From positions 188,501 through 252,500 of the forward strand of contig NZ_CP151099.1 in the NCBI RefSeq assembly GCF_038096175.1: DNA of 64,000 nt. Direction: 5' to 3'. A program made the position numbers and the translations under genes. Below, piece after piece: positions 1 through 8,388 of the stretch. The notes beneath the pieces are model-generated. The model did no database searches. It was not told where the DNA came from and saw only the letters and a list, made by a program, of their open reading frames with translations. How positions within the stretch are numbered: position 1 is the stretch's first letter; every line of letters begins with the position of its first letter. The DNA is from Nostoc sp. UHCC 0302. GTDB taxonomy: Bacteria > Cyanobacteriota > Cyanobacteriia > Cyanobacteriales > Nostocaceae.

Positions 1-2
1 AC

Positions 3-893
3 AATTTAGTCTATGGACATCGCGACTTAGTAGAAAAGGTTTTACAAGTAGAACTTATAGTCGGTGATACAGGCGATCGCCCTCTGCTAGATAACCTATT
101 TAAAACCCGCGATATTGCCGCTGTCATGCACTTTTCTGCCTATGCATACGTAGGAGAATCGGTTACTGACCCTGCTAAATACTACCGTAACAACGTCGTT
201 GGGACTCTAACTCTGCTAGAAGCGATGCTGGCTGCGTCTGTGAAGAAATTTGTCTTTTCTTCCACTTGCGCTACCTATGGTGTGCCAGAATTCGTGCCGA
301 TTCCAGAAAGCCATCCTCAAAATCCAATCAATCCTTATGGTGCTACAAAATTAATGGTAGAGCGGATTCTCTCCGATTTTGATGCAGCTTATGGTTTAAA
401 ATCGGTGCGGTTCCGCTACTTTAATGCTGCTGGTGCAAATCCGAAGGGCTTATTGGGTGAAGATCACAACCCAGAAACTCATTTAATTCCCTTGGTGTTG
501 CTAACAGCTTTAGGAAAACGAAAATCTATCTCAGTTTTCGGCACTGATTATCCGACACCTGATGGTACTTGTATTCGCGATTATATTCACGTAAACGACT
601 TGGCAGATGCCCATGTTTTGGGCTTGGAATATCTATTAAAAGGTGGCGATAGCGAAATTTTTAATTTGGGTAATGGCAGCGGCTTCTCTGTTCGAGAGGT
701 AATCGCAGCTGCCGAACACGTTACAGGAACTGTAATACCAGTCCAAGAAAGCGATCGCCGTCCTGGTGATCCCCCAATTCTGATTGGCAGTAGCGAAAAA
801 GCTAGAACTATTCTCAACTGGCAGCCTCAGTACCCATCCATCCAAGATATTGTCGCTCATGCTTGGGAGTGGCATCAACAGCGACATAAGTAG
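3..893 (+). CDS. galE: UDP-glucose 4-epimerase, 5' end outside window
   Basis: Interconverts UDP-glucose and UDP-galactose in the cytoplasm, feeding polysaccharide and galactolipid synthesis. The frame is already open at base 3 and reads NLVYGHRDLVEK before the first internal Met at 126, so the start and the N-terminal NAD-binding GxxGxxG lie outside the window. Visible short-chain dehydrogenase/epimerase hallmarks are HFSAYAYVGESV, the catalytic SST and the YGATK motif (YxxxK), then RYFNAAGA and the C-terminal RPGDPP typical of GalE. About 35-40 residues are missing compared with the usual 330-340. Very likely GalE; a related NDP-sugar epimerase is the only real alternative. Confidence 0.93.
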   Translation, partial: NLVYGHRDLVEKVLQVELIVGDTGDRPLLDNLFKTRDIAAVMHFSAYAYVGESVTDPAKYYRNNVVGTLTLLEAMLAASVKKFVFSSTCATYGVPEFVPIPESHPQNPINPYGATKLMVERILSDFDAAYGLKSVRFRYFNAAGANPKGLLGEDHNPETHLIPLVLLTALGKRKSISVFGTDYPTPDGTCIRDYIHVNDLADAHVLGLEYLLKGGDSEIFNLGNGSGFSVREVIAAAEHVTGTVIPVQESDRRPGDPPILIGSSEKARTILNWQPQYPSIQDIVAHAWEWHQQRHK

Positions 894-1382
894 CAGTGGC
901 TAAGATGAGGGAGACAAGGAAGGGGGAGAAATAACTACTGCCCCTTTGTTTGCCTGTTTTACTTCTTGATATTAGGGAGATGGAGAATTATTTTTAGATG
1001 TAATATTCTCTTGGTAAATTACCAATTTCTCTTACCGAACTACTTTTCACTTTAACGCATCTACCAAACTATATCTAAATTTTAACTATATTAAAAAATA
1101 TCGGTTAACTCACTAGAAAATATTCAGATTACTTGGTTACATTATGGGGCTAGGACATAATTTAATAACCAGAAACTAATCCCAATAAGCTTTTTGAAAG
1201 GAAGATATTTAATATTGTTAAGTAGAAGTAGAAATTATAGATTAGTGTGTATTTTGTATTATCAAATACTATAGTATTACTAAAGTAGTATTTACAAATA
1301 TTGAACTTTTGTATTAATTATGATATTGACAGTACTGCTTAGATAGACATAAGCTGCAATTTGTAAAAATTTGGACAACAAT
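894..1382. other. Intergenic, AT-rich, no gene seen
   Basis: Apart from the stem-loop just after galE I see no coding frame, tRNA or clear repeat. The last 150 bases are very AT-rich and presumably carry the promoter of the secreted protein gene that follows. Confidence 0.5.
920..946 (+). terminator. Possible terminator after galE
   Basis: AAGGGG (920-925) pairs with CCCCTT (941-946), followed by a T-rich stretch. It lies 27 bases after the galE stop, so it plausibly ends that transcript. The stem is short. Confidence 0.45.
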
Positions 1383-2036
1383 ATGAAAGGATTAAAATAC
1401 ATTTTGATGGTGGCGGTATTATTAACAAGTCTTGTATTCGCTCAACCTTCACTAGCAGACCGCCCAGAATATACAGAAAACCCCGACTACATTACTCTGA
1501 CTAAAGAACTGAAGAGCTTACAAGCTGCCAAGAAAACACAAGGTCAATTAGAGGGTTACACATCAGAGCAAATTGAACAGAAAATTAATGAGTTAGAGTT
1601 TCAAAAATATGCCTTCGAGTCAGGAATCAATTGGGGACAATGTAGTAATCAAACAGGGAAGACTTTAGCTGTTTACGGCCCACCTGTGGTTGAAGATGAC
1701 GATGAAGAGTCTAACGCTACTGCACTGTACTTTTTGGCTGATGGCCAGACGACACAAGATCAATGGAATTGTAAAGGAGTTTATCTACCAAGTGATGTAG
1801 TAGCTGTTGCTGTAGATAAAGATGGACAAGGACAAGAATTATCAGGTGGCGTTGTAATCAAAGTTCCTAATGGAACAAATTTAGTCTTGAAGACAAATAC
1901 AGATGCTGGAGGAATTGTATTTAATCAAGCTGGCACTCAAATTGTTAAACCTGGAGAAGTAGATTGGTTCGTCCCGAATGTCTCGCAAGCAGTTGTAGAT
2001 GCACGCGTAACTAATGCACCTACAAACAAGGCTTGA
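1383..2036 (+). CDS. Secreted hypothetical protein, 217 aa
   Basis: Not recognised as a named family. The ATG at 1383 gives a classical Sec signal peptide: MKG, a hydrophobic core ILMVAVLLTSLVF, then a likely cleavage after QPSLA. I prefer this start to the TTG at 1371, which only adds MDNN. The mature part starts with a charged, probably helical segment (about residues 30-75), then a short acidic EDDDEE stretch, then a beta-rich C-terminal half with two cysteines (in WGQCSN and WNCKG) that could form a disulfide in the periplasm. It looks monocistronic, with an inverted-repeat terminator 50 bases downstream. Confidence 0.75.
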   Translation: MKGLKYILMVAVLLTSLVFAQPSLADRPEYTENPDYITLTKELKSLQAAKKTQGQLEGYTSEQIEQKINELEFQKYAFESGINWGQCSNQTGKTLAVYGPPVVEDDDEESNATALYFLADGQTTQDQWNCKGVYLPSDVVAVAVDKDGQGQELSGGVVIKVPNGTNLVLKTNTDAGGIVFNQAGTQIVKPGEVDWFVPNVSQAVVDARVTNAPTNKA

Positions 2037-2087
2037 GACTTAGTAATTGATTCATCTGTACAGACAAAAGCATACAAATTATAATAA

Positions 2088-2111
2088 GGGCGCACAGTTA
2101 GCTGTGCGCCC
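2088..2111. terminator. Strong hairpin between convergent genes
   Basis: A perfect 10-bp stem (GGGCGCACAG / CTGTGCGCCC) with a TTAG loop lies between the converging secreted-protein and PAP2 genes. On the minus strand it is followed by a T-rich run, so it could end both transcripts. Confidence 0.7.
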
Positions 2112-2176
2112 CTAACCTTGTAATTAATGATGAAATTGTATTTCCCCTATACTCTTACACCGATTTTGAAAACGGT

Positions 2177-2947
2177 TTAATCTTCTGTTACTAACTGTTT
2201 TTCTTCGGGAAGTAAAGAAGTTTCATTCACAGCACGATCGCTATCATCTACAGGAGTAACTTTAGCCAAATGTGGTTTAATAATTAGACTCACCCCAATT
2301 GCCCAAGCTAATGCAACCATCCAGCCGGCGAGAATGTCACTAGGAAAGTGAACTCCTAGATAAAGGCGACACCACCCTATAGCTATTACATACAAGCTAC
2401 CAAATACGAACAACAACCAACGCCAAGGATTAGCCCAAGCTAAAATTAGCAAAATTGCTACTAAAGTGACACTCGTCATCGCATGACCACTAGGAAAGGC
2501 AAAATCAAACTCAGGGGCGTTAGACTGCCACAAATCTGGACGCACTCGATGCATTAAAGCTTTTGCTGTGCGGTTGATAATCGAGCTTCCCACTGAGGTG
2601 GTAAGTAGATAAGCTAGTGATCGCCAACGTTTTTGAAATAGTAATATTAATGCGATCGCACTCAAAATCGGTAACGCAGTCCAGAACGAGCCAAATTTTG
2701 CCAGCGTCACCGCCAAAATATCCAGTTGTGGGTTCGCTGTAGAGTGAACTGTCCATAAAATAGGCAGATCCCACGGAAAGCCAGCTTCATTTTGCCATAT
2801 TTTCACTGCCAAAATTTCAAATACCTGTAATGGTAAATAGACTCCTATTAAGAGGAGAAGCAGCGATCGCCAATGGGCAATCAGCAGTTTTTCAATAAAA
2901 GAAATAGGTGACTGACGCTGATTATTTACTTCTGTTAGCTTGTCCAT
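2177..2947 (-). CDS. PAP2-family membrane phosphatase
   Basis: Integral membrane acid phosphatase of the PAP2 superfamily, likely acting on phosphatidic acid, isoprenyl diphosphate or a related lipid phosphate. All three signature motifs are present in order: K-x6-RP (KALMHRVRP), PSGH (FPSGHAMTS) and R-x5-H-x3-D (RLYLGVHFPSD). There are about six hydrophobic segments, and both termini are hydrophilic. The ATG at 2947 has a good Shine-Dalgarno, GGAGG, at 2955-2959 on the complementary strand, seven bases upstream. Substrate cannot be told from sequence; an undecaprenyl-diphosphatase role is possible. Confidence 0.9.
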   Translation of the reverse strand: MDKLTEVNNQRQSPISFIEKLLIAHWRSLLLLLIGVYLPLQVFEILAVKIWQNEAGFPWDLPILWTVHSTANPQLDILAVTLAKFGSFWTALPILSAIALILLFQKRWRSLAYLLTTSVGSSIINRTAKALMHRVRPDLWQSNAPEFDFAFPSGHAMTSVTLVAILLILAWANPWRWLLFVFGSLYVIAIGWCRLYLGVHFPSDILAGWMVALAWAIGVSLIIKPHLAKVTPVDDSDRAVNETSLLPEEKQLVTED

Positions 2948-4009
2948 ATTTATGCCTCCAGTTACATTGACATATAGCGTATTCGTTTGAGTTAAAAAGA
3001 CTAATGAACGTCTTTACCAAAAGTTTTCAATAAGTTTTTAGTATAATTAATTGCGGATTGCTCATCAAATATCTTACAGGTGTAAAGCACGATTGCACTG
3101 TAATTTGTGCTGCCTTTAAAAACAGCGTAAACTACAAGCTTTAATTTATTGATGTCTACCTATTCACAAGACAAGTTAGAGTTTGCTCTTCAAAACTCTC
3201 TTAATTTTTTCTTGAGCAGAAATAATTTTTAGGCAAAATATCAAGTCTAGTTACAAGTACTTAGTTAAACTACTGTGAGATGCAAATATCGGTAGCAGAC
3301 TATTCCAAGAATAGTACAGTATATTCTCTAGGTTATCCTACGTCGCCAAAAATTGGTTAACATCTCTATCATCTGCTAAAATTCCTAGCTTTGTCTGAAG
3401 TTGCAGCTGCCATTAAACTCGCTGGATTCTTGTAGAGTAAGAGCTAGATACAGATAGCGTAGAGCGATCGCCATTGCAAAAGTTGGAATTAATTGTTGAC
3501 ACTACCTGTAATTTTTGCAGTCATTTAGGTAGTTTTTACAGCAGTTAGACTAAATACGTCTAAGCTTCTAAGCTGTATCATCCAAATAATTTAGTAATAT
3601 CGAACACGAGTACGCTAGACGTTTGACCATCATTACAGGTAAAATACGGTAAGTGCATCGGATTACCGCCTTTTTATCTCAAACAACAAAAAATCTATCA
3701 GGATTCGAGTTTAGCAGAACAAATAACCCATAAGCAGTTATCTAAGTCTGCTGAGGCTGGATGCTAGTAGCTATGCTTTCACAAACTCCTGAAAAAATTT
3801 TTTTGTTGTTCAAGAACTATCTAACTCAGCTTTTAGCTGAATAACATTTGTGCCTTCATGCTTATAAGAAGCACAATAACTGACCACCACTAGTTCTGTC
3901 TACCACTGGGCTATAGTTAGCCTGCTTTGCTGTGTTTTAGCAGTAGAATTGGCGCCCAGTTTCAGTTTGAATTGATTGTACTTAAAAACCCTGTTTCTGG
4001 ATAGTGAGT
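2948..4009. other. 1.06-kb divergent intergenic region
   Basis: It lies between the minus-strand PAP2 gene and the plus-strand TSUP gene. No ORF of convincing length or composition. It holds HIP1 sites and two plus-sense stem-loops followed by T runs (ACTACCT/AGGTAGT near 3505-3535, and 3647-3668), which could belong to a small non-coding transcript. Confidence 0.4.
3647..3668 (+). terminator. Orphan terminator-like hairpin
   Basis: CGGTAA/TTACCG stem with a 10-base loop, followed by CCTTTTT. No annotated plus-strand gene ends here, so either it is fortuitous or it ends an unannotated RNA. Confidence 0.35.
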
Positions 4010-4807
4010 ATGCACTATTTATTACTACCGCTCCTAAGCTTTTTTGTTGGAATTATAGTTGGTTTGACGGGAATTGGCGGAGCATCTCTCATTACCCCAA
4101 TGTTGATTTTTGTCTTTCAGGTTCCACCTTCTATTGCAGTAAGTTCTGATGTTGTTGCTGCCACATTGATGAAGGTTGTTGGCAGCGTCAAGCACTGGCA
4201 ACAGAAAACTCTTGACACAGAAGTGGTTAAGTGGCTGGTACTGGGGAGTGTTCCGGGGTCATTATTCGGAGTGGGGGTTTTGCACTTTATCAAACGTACT
4301 GGGCAGTATAATCTGGATAACATCTTGCTTCGCTTAATTGGAGCGATGATTCTGCTTGTCACAGTGTTGGCGCTGGTACAATTATTACTATTGACTTTCC
4401 TCCCCAAATTTAATTTACCCGAACTGCCAAAGTTAGACTTAACAACTAATTTCGGTCGGTTTTTGGCAGTTACTTTAGCGGCTGTTTTAGGCTGTTTAGT
4501 TGGTCTAACCAGCGTCTCTTCCGGTTCAATGTTTGCTCTAGTGCTTATTGCTTTCTTTCGCCTAGATGCGCGTAAGTTAGTAGGTACAGATATTTCACAG
4601 GCAGCAATTTTATTGCTATTTACCTCCCTTGGACACCTCAGTTTAGGAACAGTTGATTGGAGTCTGGTACTACCGATATGGTTAGGCTCAGTTCCAGGGG
4701 TACTAGTAGGTGCTAAAGTCTGCCAAATAGCTCCTCAACGCCCACTGCGGTTTATTATCTATGCCATTTTAATGATGGTGAGCTGGAAATTAGTTCATCA
4801 AGTGTAA
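4010..4807 (+). CDS. TSUP (TauE/SafE) family permease
   Basis: Membrane permease of the sulfite exporter TauE/SafE family, about eight hydrophobic segments with the duplicated fold. The N-terminal half has the typical FVGIIVGLTGIGGASLITPML glycine-rich motif and the second half repeats it as VGLTSVSSGSMFALVLI. Family members export sulfite, sulfonates or organic acids; the substrate here is unknown. ATG at 4010 is chosen; a GTG at 4004 would add two residues. Monocistronic, followed by two imperfect 33-base direct repeats at 4803-4836 and 4854-4887. Sulfur genes lie 2-4 kb downstream, which mildly favours a sulfur compound. Confidence 0.88.
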   Translation: MHYLLLPLLSFFVGIIVGLTGIGGASLITPMLIFVFQVPPSIAVSSDVVAATLMKVVGSVKHWQQKTLDTEVVKWLVLGSVPGSLFGVGVLHFIKRTGQYNLDNILLRLIGAMILLVTVLALVQLLLLTFLPKFNLPELPKLDLTTNFGRFLAVTLAAVLGCLVGLTSVSSGSMFALVLIAFFRLDARKLVGTDISQAAILLLFTSLGHLSLGTVDWSLVLPIWLGSVPGVLVGAKVCQIAPQRPLRFIIYAILMMVSWKLVHQV

Positions 4808-4887
4808 GCCAATTGGTAAGCAGCAATTCACATCCCTTCCTCTTCATATCCGGTGTAAACCGATTGGTAATTGGCAATTCAACATCC
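4803..4887. repeat. Two imperfect 33-bp direct repeats
   Basis: The segments at 4803-4836 and 4854-4887 share the pattern TGTAARCCRATTGGTAA followed by GCAATTCA and ACATCC. They lie just at and after the end of the TSUP gene. Function unknown. Confidence 0.55.
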
Positions 4888-4985
4888 TTTAACCCAAATT
4901 CGTCTTGAAAAGTTTGCTATGGAGGGAAACCAACGCTACTTTATGGCATTTCCTCTTTACAACTTTTTGCAAAACCCAAAATTTG

Positions 4986-5648
4986 TTAGCCTCGGAACCA
5001 AGGCAGTAGGCTAAATGTACCTCTTTCATAGATAATAAACAGACCCAAGCCGATTAATACAAAAGGTACAATAGCTTTACCGTAGCGACTGAAAATAGAA
5101 GCAATGGTAGGTTGGCGGCTTAAGAAATATGCGATCGCACACCAAACTCCTACCATAAATGAAAATACAGTCAGAATTACTCCCAAGCTGGCGAGGTCAT
5201 GGCCAGCAAATAAAGGAATGTATATACTGATATTGTCCCCACCATTGGCAATAGTTACCGCTGCAACTTTATAAGTTTGCGGATGCAGAATACTTAAAAC
5301 AAAAGACAATATCAGGTTTTTAGGTGAAGGCTCCCTGAAATCAGTAGATACTGTCTGAACTACTGTCGTTTCTTCTTCCCGATTTACTAATTGCTTAATA
5401 CCAATGACTATTGGTAATATTCCTAACAGTCCTATCCATTCTCGCTGCACAACTAAGCCACCAAAAAATCCTGGTAAGCTAGCAATAATGATAGCCGCGA
5501 AACCCAGGTACTGACCAACTAAAATATGTCGCCGCCGAAAATTAGCATCAATTTGCGAGAAAAAGAACAGCAGAATAATAATGTCATCAATATTAGTAGC
5601 GGTAAAGGCAATTATTCCTTCCGTGAAAGCTGTTCCTAGCTTACTCAT
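4986..5648 (-). CDS. CadD-like cadmium resistance family transporter (copy 1)
   Basis: Small polytopic membrane protein (220 aa, about six hydrophobic segments) of the cadmium resistance transporter family. Characteristic features are the N-terminal TNIDDIIILLFFFSQ, the GQYLGF segment, a central WIGLLGILPIVIGI, and TIANGGDNISIYIPLF with conserved Asp/Asn that may bind cation. Named members export Cd2+ in firmicutes, but cyanobacterial ones have unproved substrates. It is head-to-head with a paralogue at 5951-6661. No clear ribosome-binding site is seen before the ATG. Confidence 0.85.
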   Translation of the reverse strand: MSKLGTAFTEGIIAFTATNIDDIIILLFFFSQIDANFRRRHILVGQYLGFAAIIIASLPGFFGGLVVQREWIGLLGILPIVIGIKQLVNREEETTVVQTVSTDFREPSPKNLILSFVLSILHPQTYKVAAVTIANGGDNISIYIPLFAGHDLASLGVILTVFSFMVGVWCAIAYFLSRQPTIASIFSRYGKAIVPFVLIGLGLFIIYERGTFSLLPWFRG

Positions 5649-5715
5649 ACTGGATAGTTAAGACATACAATTTCTCACCATACCAAATTAACTTCCAGTA
5701 ATTTGTAATGACGCT

Positions 5716-5741
5716 CGTTCGCATAGCGTGTCGCAGACAAG
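5716..5741. repeat. Dispersed repeat, CGTTCGCATAGCG type
   Basis: One of several related short repeats in this window; compare 10001-10026 (inside the transposase gene) and 40969-40995 (opposite orientation). It lies between the two CadD-like genes. Confidence 0.5.
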
Positions 5742-5837
5742 ACTCGCTAACGCTACGCTAACGTAATTCGTAATCAAAAAGGGTTTATCCCGGTCAATGC
5801 GTTTAGGATAAGAGAATTTGCACAACCGAGAATTTAT

Positions 5838-5865
5838 GTAGAGACGCGTCATGGCGCGTCTCTAC
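5838..5865. repeat. Palindromic repeat GTAGAGACGCG, copy 1
   Basis: Perfect 11-bp inverted repeat (GTAGAGACGCG / CGCGTCTCTAC) around a 6-base loop in the promoter gap of the CadD-like pair. Degenerate copies occur at 45361-45388 and 57305-57332. Confidence 0.75.
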
Positions 5866-5950
5866 TTATTGTTGAGGAATGGCGGTAAGAACTTCGCGTG
5901 TATGCGGTAGACTGTGACAAGCCGTTGTGCGTCTACATTTGTTTTAAACT

Positions 5951-6661
5951 ATGAACGGTTTAATCACTGCAATTAGTACAGGGGTAGTTGCTTTCAGTGC
6001 CACCAACATTGATGATATTGTCATTTTATTAGTATTTTTTTCTCAAATAAATGCTACCTTTCGCCCCCGGCACATAGTTGCTGGCCAGTATTTAGGTTTT
6101 ACAATCCTGCTAATTCTCAGTCTTCCGGGTTTATTTGGTGGCTTCATCTTACCAAAAAATTGGATTGGATTACTTGGTATAATCCCAATTATTATAGGTA
6201 TTAACAGCTTAGTGAATTGGGAAGAAGATTCATCCGAAGAAGTTGTTTCCGGAACCGAACAATCTGAAATATCAAATATTGCTAGTTTTTTTTCTCCCCA
6301 AACTTATAGTGTGGCAGCAGTAACTATTGCTAATGGTAGCGACAATATTAGTGTCTATGTACCATTATTTGCTAGCAGTAACTTAGGAAGTTTTTTGATT
6401 ATTATAGGCTTATTTTTTATCCTCATAGGAGTTTGGTGTTACGTAGCATATAAACTAAGTCATCAAAAAGCGATCGCTGATCTCTTAACTCGCTACGGTA
6501 ATAGTTTTGTACCTTTTATTCTAATAGGATTAGGTGCTTTTATTGTTTTAAAAAGTGAAGCTTTAACCCTCATAAAACTTGTGGCTAGTTGTTTTTGTTT
6601 AGCGATTTTGGTCAAAAACAATCAACCCACGGGTGAAATTGGAGCGAGGAGTGAGGAGTGA
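5951..6661 (+). CDS. CadD-like cadmium resistance family transporter (copy 2)
   Basis: Paralogue of the divergent gene at 4986-5648: the same TNIDDIVILLVFFSQ, GQYLGF, WIGLLGIIPIIIGI and TIANGSDNISVYVPLF blocks in the same order, about six hydrophobic segments. Copy 2 has lost a short segment before the SFFSPQTY block compared with copy 1 (IL SFVLSILHPQTYK). Its C-terminal tail after the last hydrophobic segment ends in GARSEE, encoded by a GAGTGAG heptamer repeat, so the reading frame seems to have run into intergenic repeat DNA. Likely a metal or cation exporter of the inner membrane. Confidence 0.84.
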   Translation: MNGLITAISTGVVAFSATNIDDIVILLVFFSQINATFRPRHIVAGQYLGFTILLILSLPGLFGGFILPKNWIGLLGIIPIIIGINSLVNWEEDSSEEVVSGTEQSEISNIASFFSPQTYSVAAVTIANGSDNISVYVPLFASSNLGSFLIIIGLFFILIGVWCYVAYKLSHQKAIADLLTRYGNSFVPFILIGLGAFIVLKSEALTLIKLVASCFCLAILVKNNQPTGEIGARSEE

Positions 6662-6710
6662 GGAAGTTGTTAGGTATTTCCCTTATCTCCCCTGCCCCTT
6701 GCCCCTTGAC

Positions 6711-7673
6711 TCAAACTTTGCTCAACCACTCACTTTCCTCTTGGTCTTTGAAGAGTGAGGTACTAAGATAGCGTTCGCCGTAGCTAGGCTGCACCATGAC
6801 AATCAAACGACCTGCATTTTCTTCGCGTTTTGCTACTTGAATAGCAGCATATAAAGCTGCTCCCGCAGAAATGCCCGATAGTAATCCTTCTTCTTTTGCT
6901 AGACGACGGCTGTAGGCGATCGCAACCTCATCGTCTACCTGAATCACTTCATCTATTAGTTCTCCACGGTAAATTGCTGGGATAAACCCTGCACCTATAC
7001 CCTGTATTTTGTGAGGCCCTGATTTACCACCTGCTAATACTGGGCTGCTGCTTGGTTCAACTGCGATCGCTTGAAAACTAGGCTTACGTTGTTTAATAAC
7101 TTCTGCAACCCCAGTAATCGTTCCACCAGTACCGACACCCGCCACAAGGATATCCACTCGTCCATCGGTATCTTGCCAAATTTCTTCTGCCGTCGTCAGG
7201 GCATGAACTCTGGGGTTAGCGGGGTTACGAAACTGCTGCAACATATAAGCGTTAGGCGTTTGAGCTAAAATCTGCTCTGCACGACCAATCGCCCCTCGCA
7301 TCCCTTCTACTCCTGGTGTTAACTCTAGTTGAGCGCCATAAGCTCTGAGCATAGCTCGTCGTTCCTGGCTCATCGTATCAGGCATGGTTAGAATGAGATG
7401 GTAACCCTTCGCGGCTGCCACCATTGCCAAAGCAATTCCCGTATTGCCAGAAGTCGGCTCTACTAAAACGGTTTTTCCGGGATGAATCAAGCCTGCTTGC
7501 TCTGCTGCTTCCACCATGCTTACGCCAATTCGGTCTTTGACAGAAGCGGCTGGGTTCATGCTTTCTAGCTTCACAACAATTTGAGCCACCGCTCCCGATG
7601 CTTGGGGAATCTTATTTAATTGAACTAAGGGAGTCTTGCCGACTAACTCTGTAATATCTTTCGCTATTCCCAT
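6711..7673 (-). CDS. cysK: Cysteine synthase (O-acetylserine thiol-lyase)
   Basis: Pyridoxal-phosphate enzyme making cysteine from O-acetylserine and sulfide. Visible motifs: the PLP lysine in NPAASVKDR (Lys46), the substrate loop TSGNTG (74-79), and the phosphate-binding GTGGTITG. Length of 320 aa is normal for CysK. Start ATG has AAGGAG seven bases upstream, between the gene and the Rrf2 regulator that ends only 15 bases before it, so the two are co-transcribed. The gene for the preceding enzyme, cysE, is divergent on the other side of the regulator. High confidence; CysM is less likely given the sequence. Confidence 0.95.
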   Translation of the reverse strand: MGIAKDITELVGKTPLVQLNKIPQASGAVAQIVVKLESMNPAASVKDRIGVSMVEAAEQAGLIHPGKTVLVEPTSGNTGIALAMVAAAKGYHLILTMPDTMSQERRAMLRAYGAQLELTPGVEGMRGAIGRAEQILAQTPNAYMLQQFRNPANPRVHALTTAEEIWQDTDGRVDILVAGVGTGGTITGVAEVIKQRKPSFQAIAVEPSSSPVLAGGKSGPHKIQGIGAGFIPAIYRGELIDEVIQVDDEVAIAYSRRLAKEEGLLSGISAGAALYAAIQVAKREENAGRLIVMVQPSYGERYLSTSLFKDQEESEWLSKV

Positions 7674-7688
7674 ATGAGTACTCCTTGA

Positions 7689-8237
7689 CTAAATGTAATA
7701 CATCGGACTCTGCTGGGCGCGAGTCTCTCTTTCCTGGCACAAGTCTTGGAGTGTATAGCGGCTTAAAACCTCAATTGAGGCAGCATTGGCTTGCTCCCAG
7801 ATTTCATGAACCAGAATTCTTTCTAAAGTCGGAGGTTCAGAGGTGTCTTTCTCTTTCCGCTCACCTTCGACCAATGTAACAATCTCCAGCAACGTAATCT
7901 GCCAAGGTTCACGAACTAAAACGAAACCTCCTTTAGAGCCGCGTTGACTCTGTACCACACCAGCACGTCTGAGGTTGGTTAAAATTTGTTCCAGATAACG
8001 CTCTGGTATGGGTTGTTTGGCAGTAATTTCGCTCATGGTCAGAGGAACTTTTTTCCCGTGGTGGGTTGCCAGTTCTAAAAGTGCCAGCAGCGCGTATTCG
8101 ACTTTAGAAGACAGATCCAGGAGAGCGTAGTTTTGGCTATTCAAGTCTGTACTCAATATACTACGGTGAATTGATTGATTTATAGTGTTTTCTGCGAAAT
8201 TCATTTTTTCAAAGTGGTGAATGTGATAGCATCCCAT
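7689..8237 (-). CDS. Rrf2-family regulator, CymR-like context
   Basis: DNA-binding regulator. The Rrf2 winged-helix is clear: SSKVEYALLALLELA, then the recognition segment ITAKQPIPERYLEQILTNLR and RGSKGGFVL. The three clustered cysteines that bind Fe-S in IscR/NsrR are absent (one Cys near the C-terminus), so it resembles CymR-type members. In Bacillus, CymR represses sulfur genes together with CysK as partner; here the gene is directly followed by cysK and faces cysE, so a similar role is inferred. The N-terminus is about 40 residues longer than usual; ATG at 8204 or an internal TTG are alternative starts. Confidence 0.88.
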   Translation of the reverse strand: MGCYHIHHFEKMNFAENTINQSIHRSILSTDLNSQNYALLDLSSKVEYALLALLELATHHGKKVPLTMSEITAKQPIPERYLEQILTNLRRAGVVQSQRGSKGGFVLVREPWQITLLEIVTLVEGERKEKDTSEPPTLERILVHEIWEQANAASIEVLSRYTLQDLCQERETRAQQSPMYYI

Positions 8238-8288
8238 TTATTACCACGAAACACTACAAGTCTATCGATTTACCGTAGATTATCTTAC

Positions 8289-8326
8289 ATAATTCTCATG
8301 AATACTTCATCATTTGCGAGAATTAT
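8289..8326. promoter_or_regulatory. Dyad in the rrf2-cysK / cysE divergent promoter
   Basis: Perfect 9-bp inverted repeat (ATAATTCTC at 8289-8297, GAGAATTAT at 8318-8326) with a 20-base spacer. It sits about 60 bases before the cysE start and 50-85 bases before the regulator's start. Candidate operator for the Rrf2 protein; inference only. Confidence 0.4.
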
Positions 8327-8388
8327 CATTTTTTTGTATTCAGAGCCTTGCCCAAATTAAACTCCCCTTACCCTGCAAATACTGAATT

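Larger units (their letters stand above)
5649..5950. other. Divergent promoter region of the CadD-like pair
   Basis: About 300 bases shared by the two head-to-head CadD-like genes. It is mostly occupied by two dispersed repeats (5716-5741 and 5838-5865). No gene. Confidence 0.5.
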
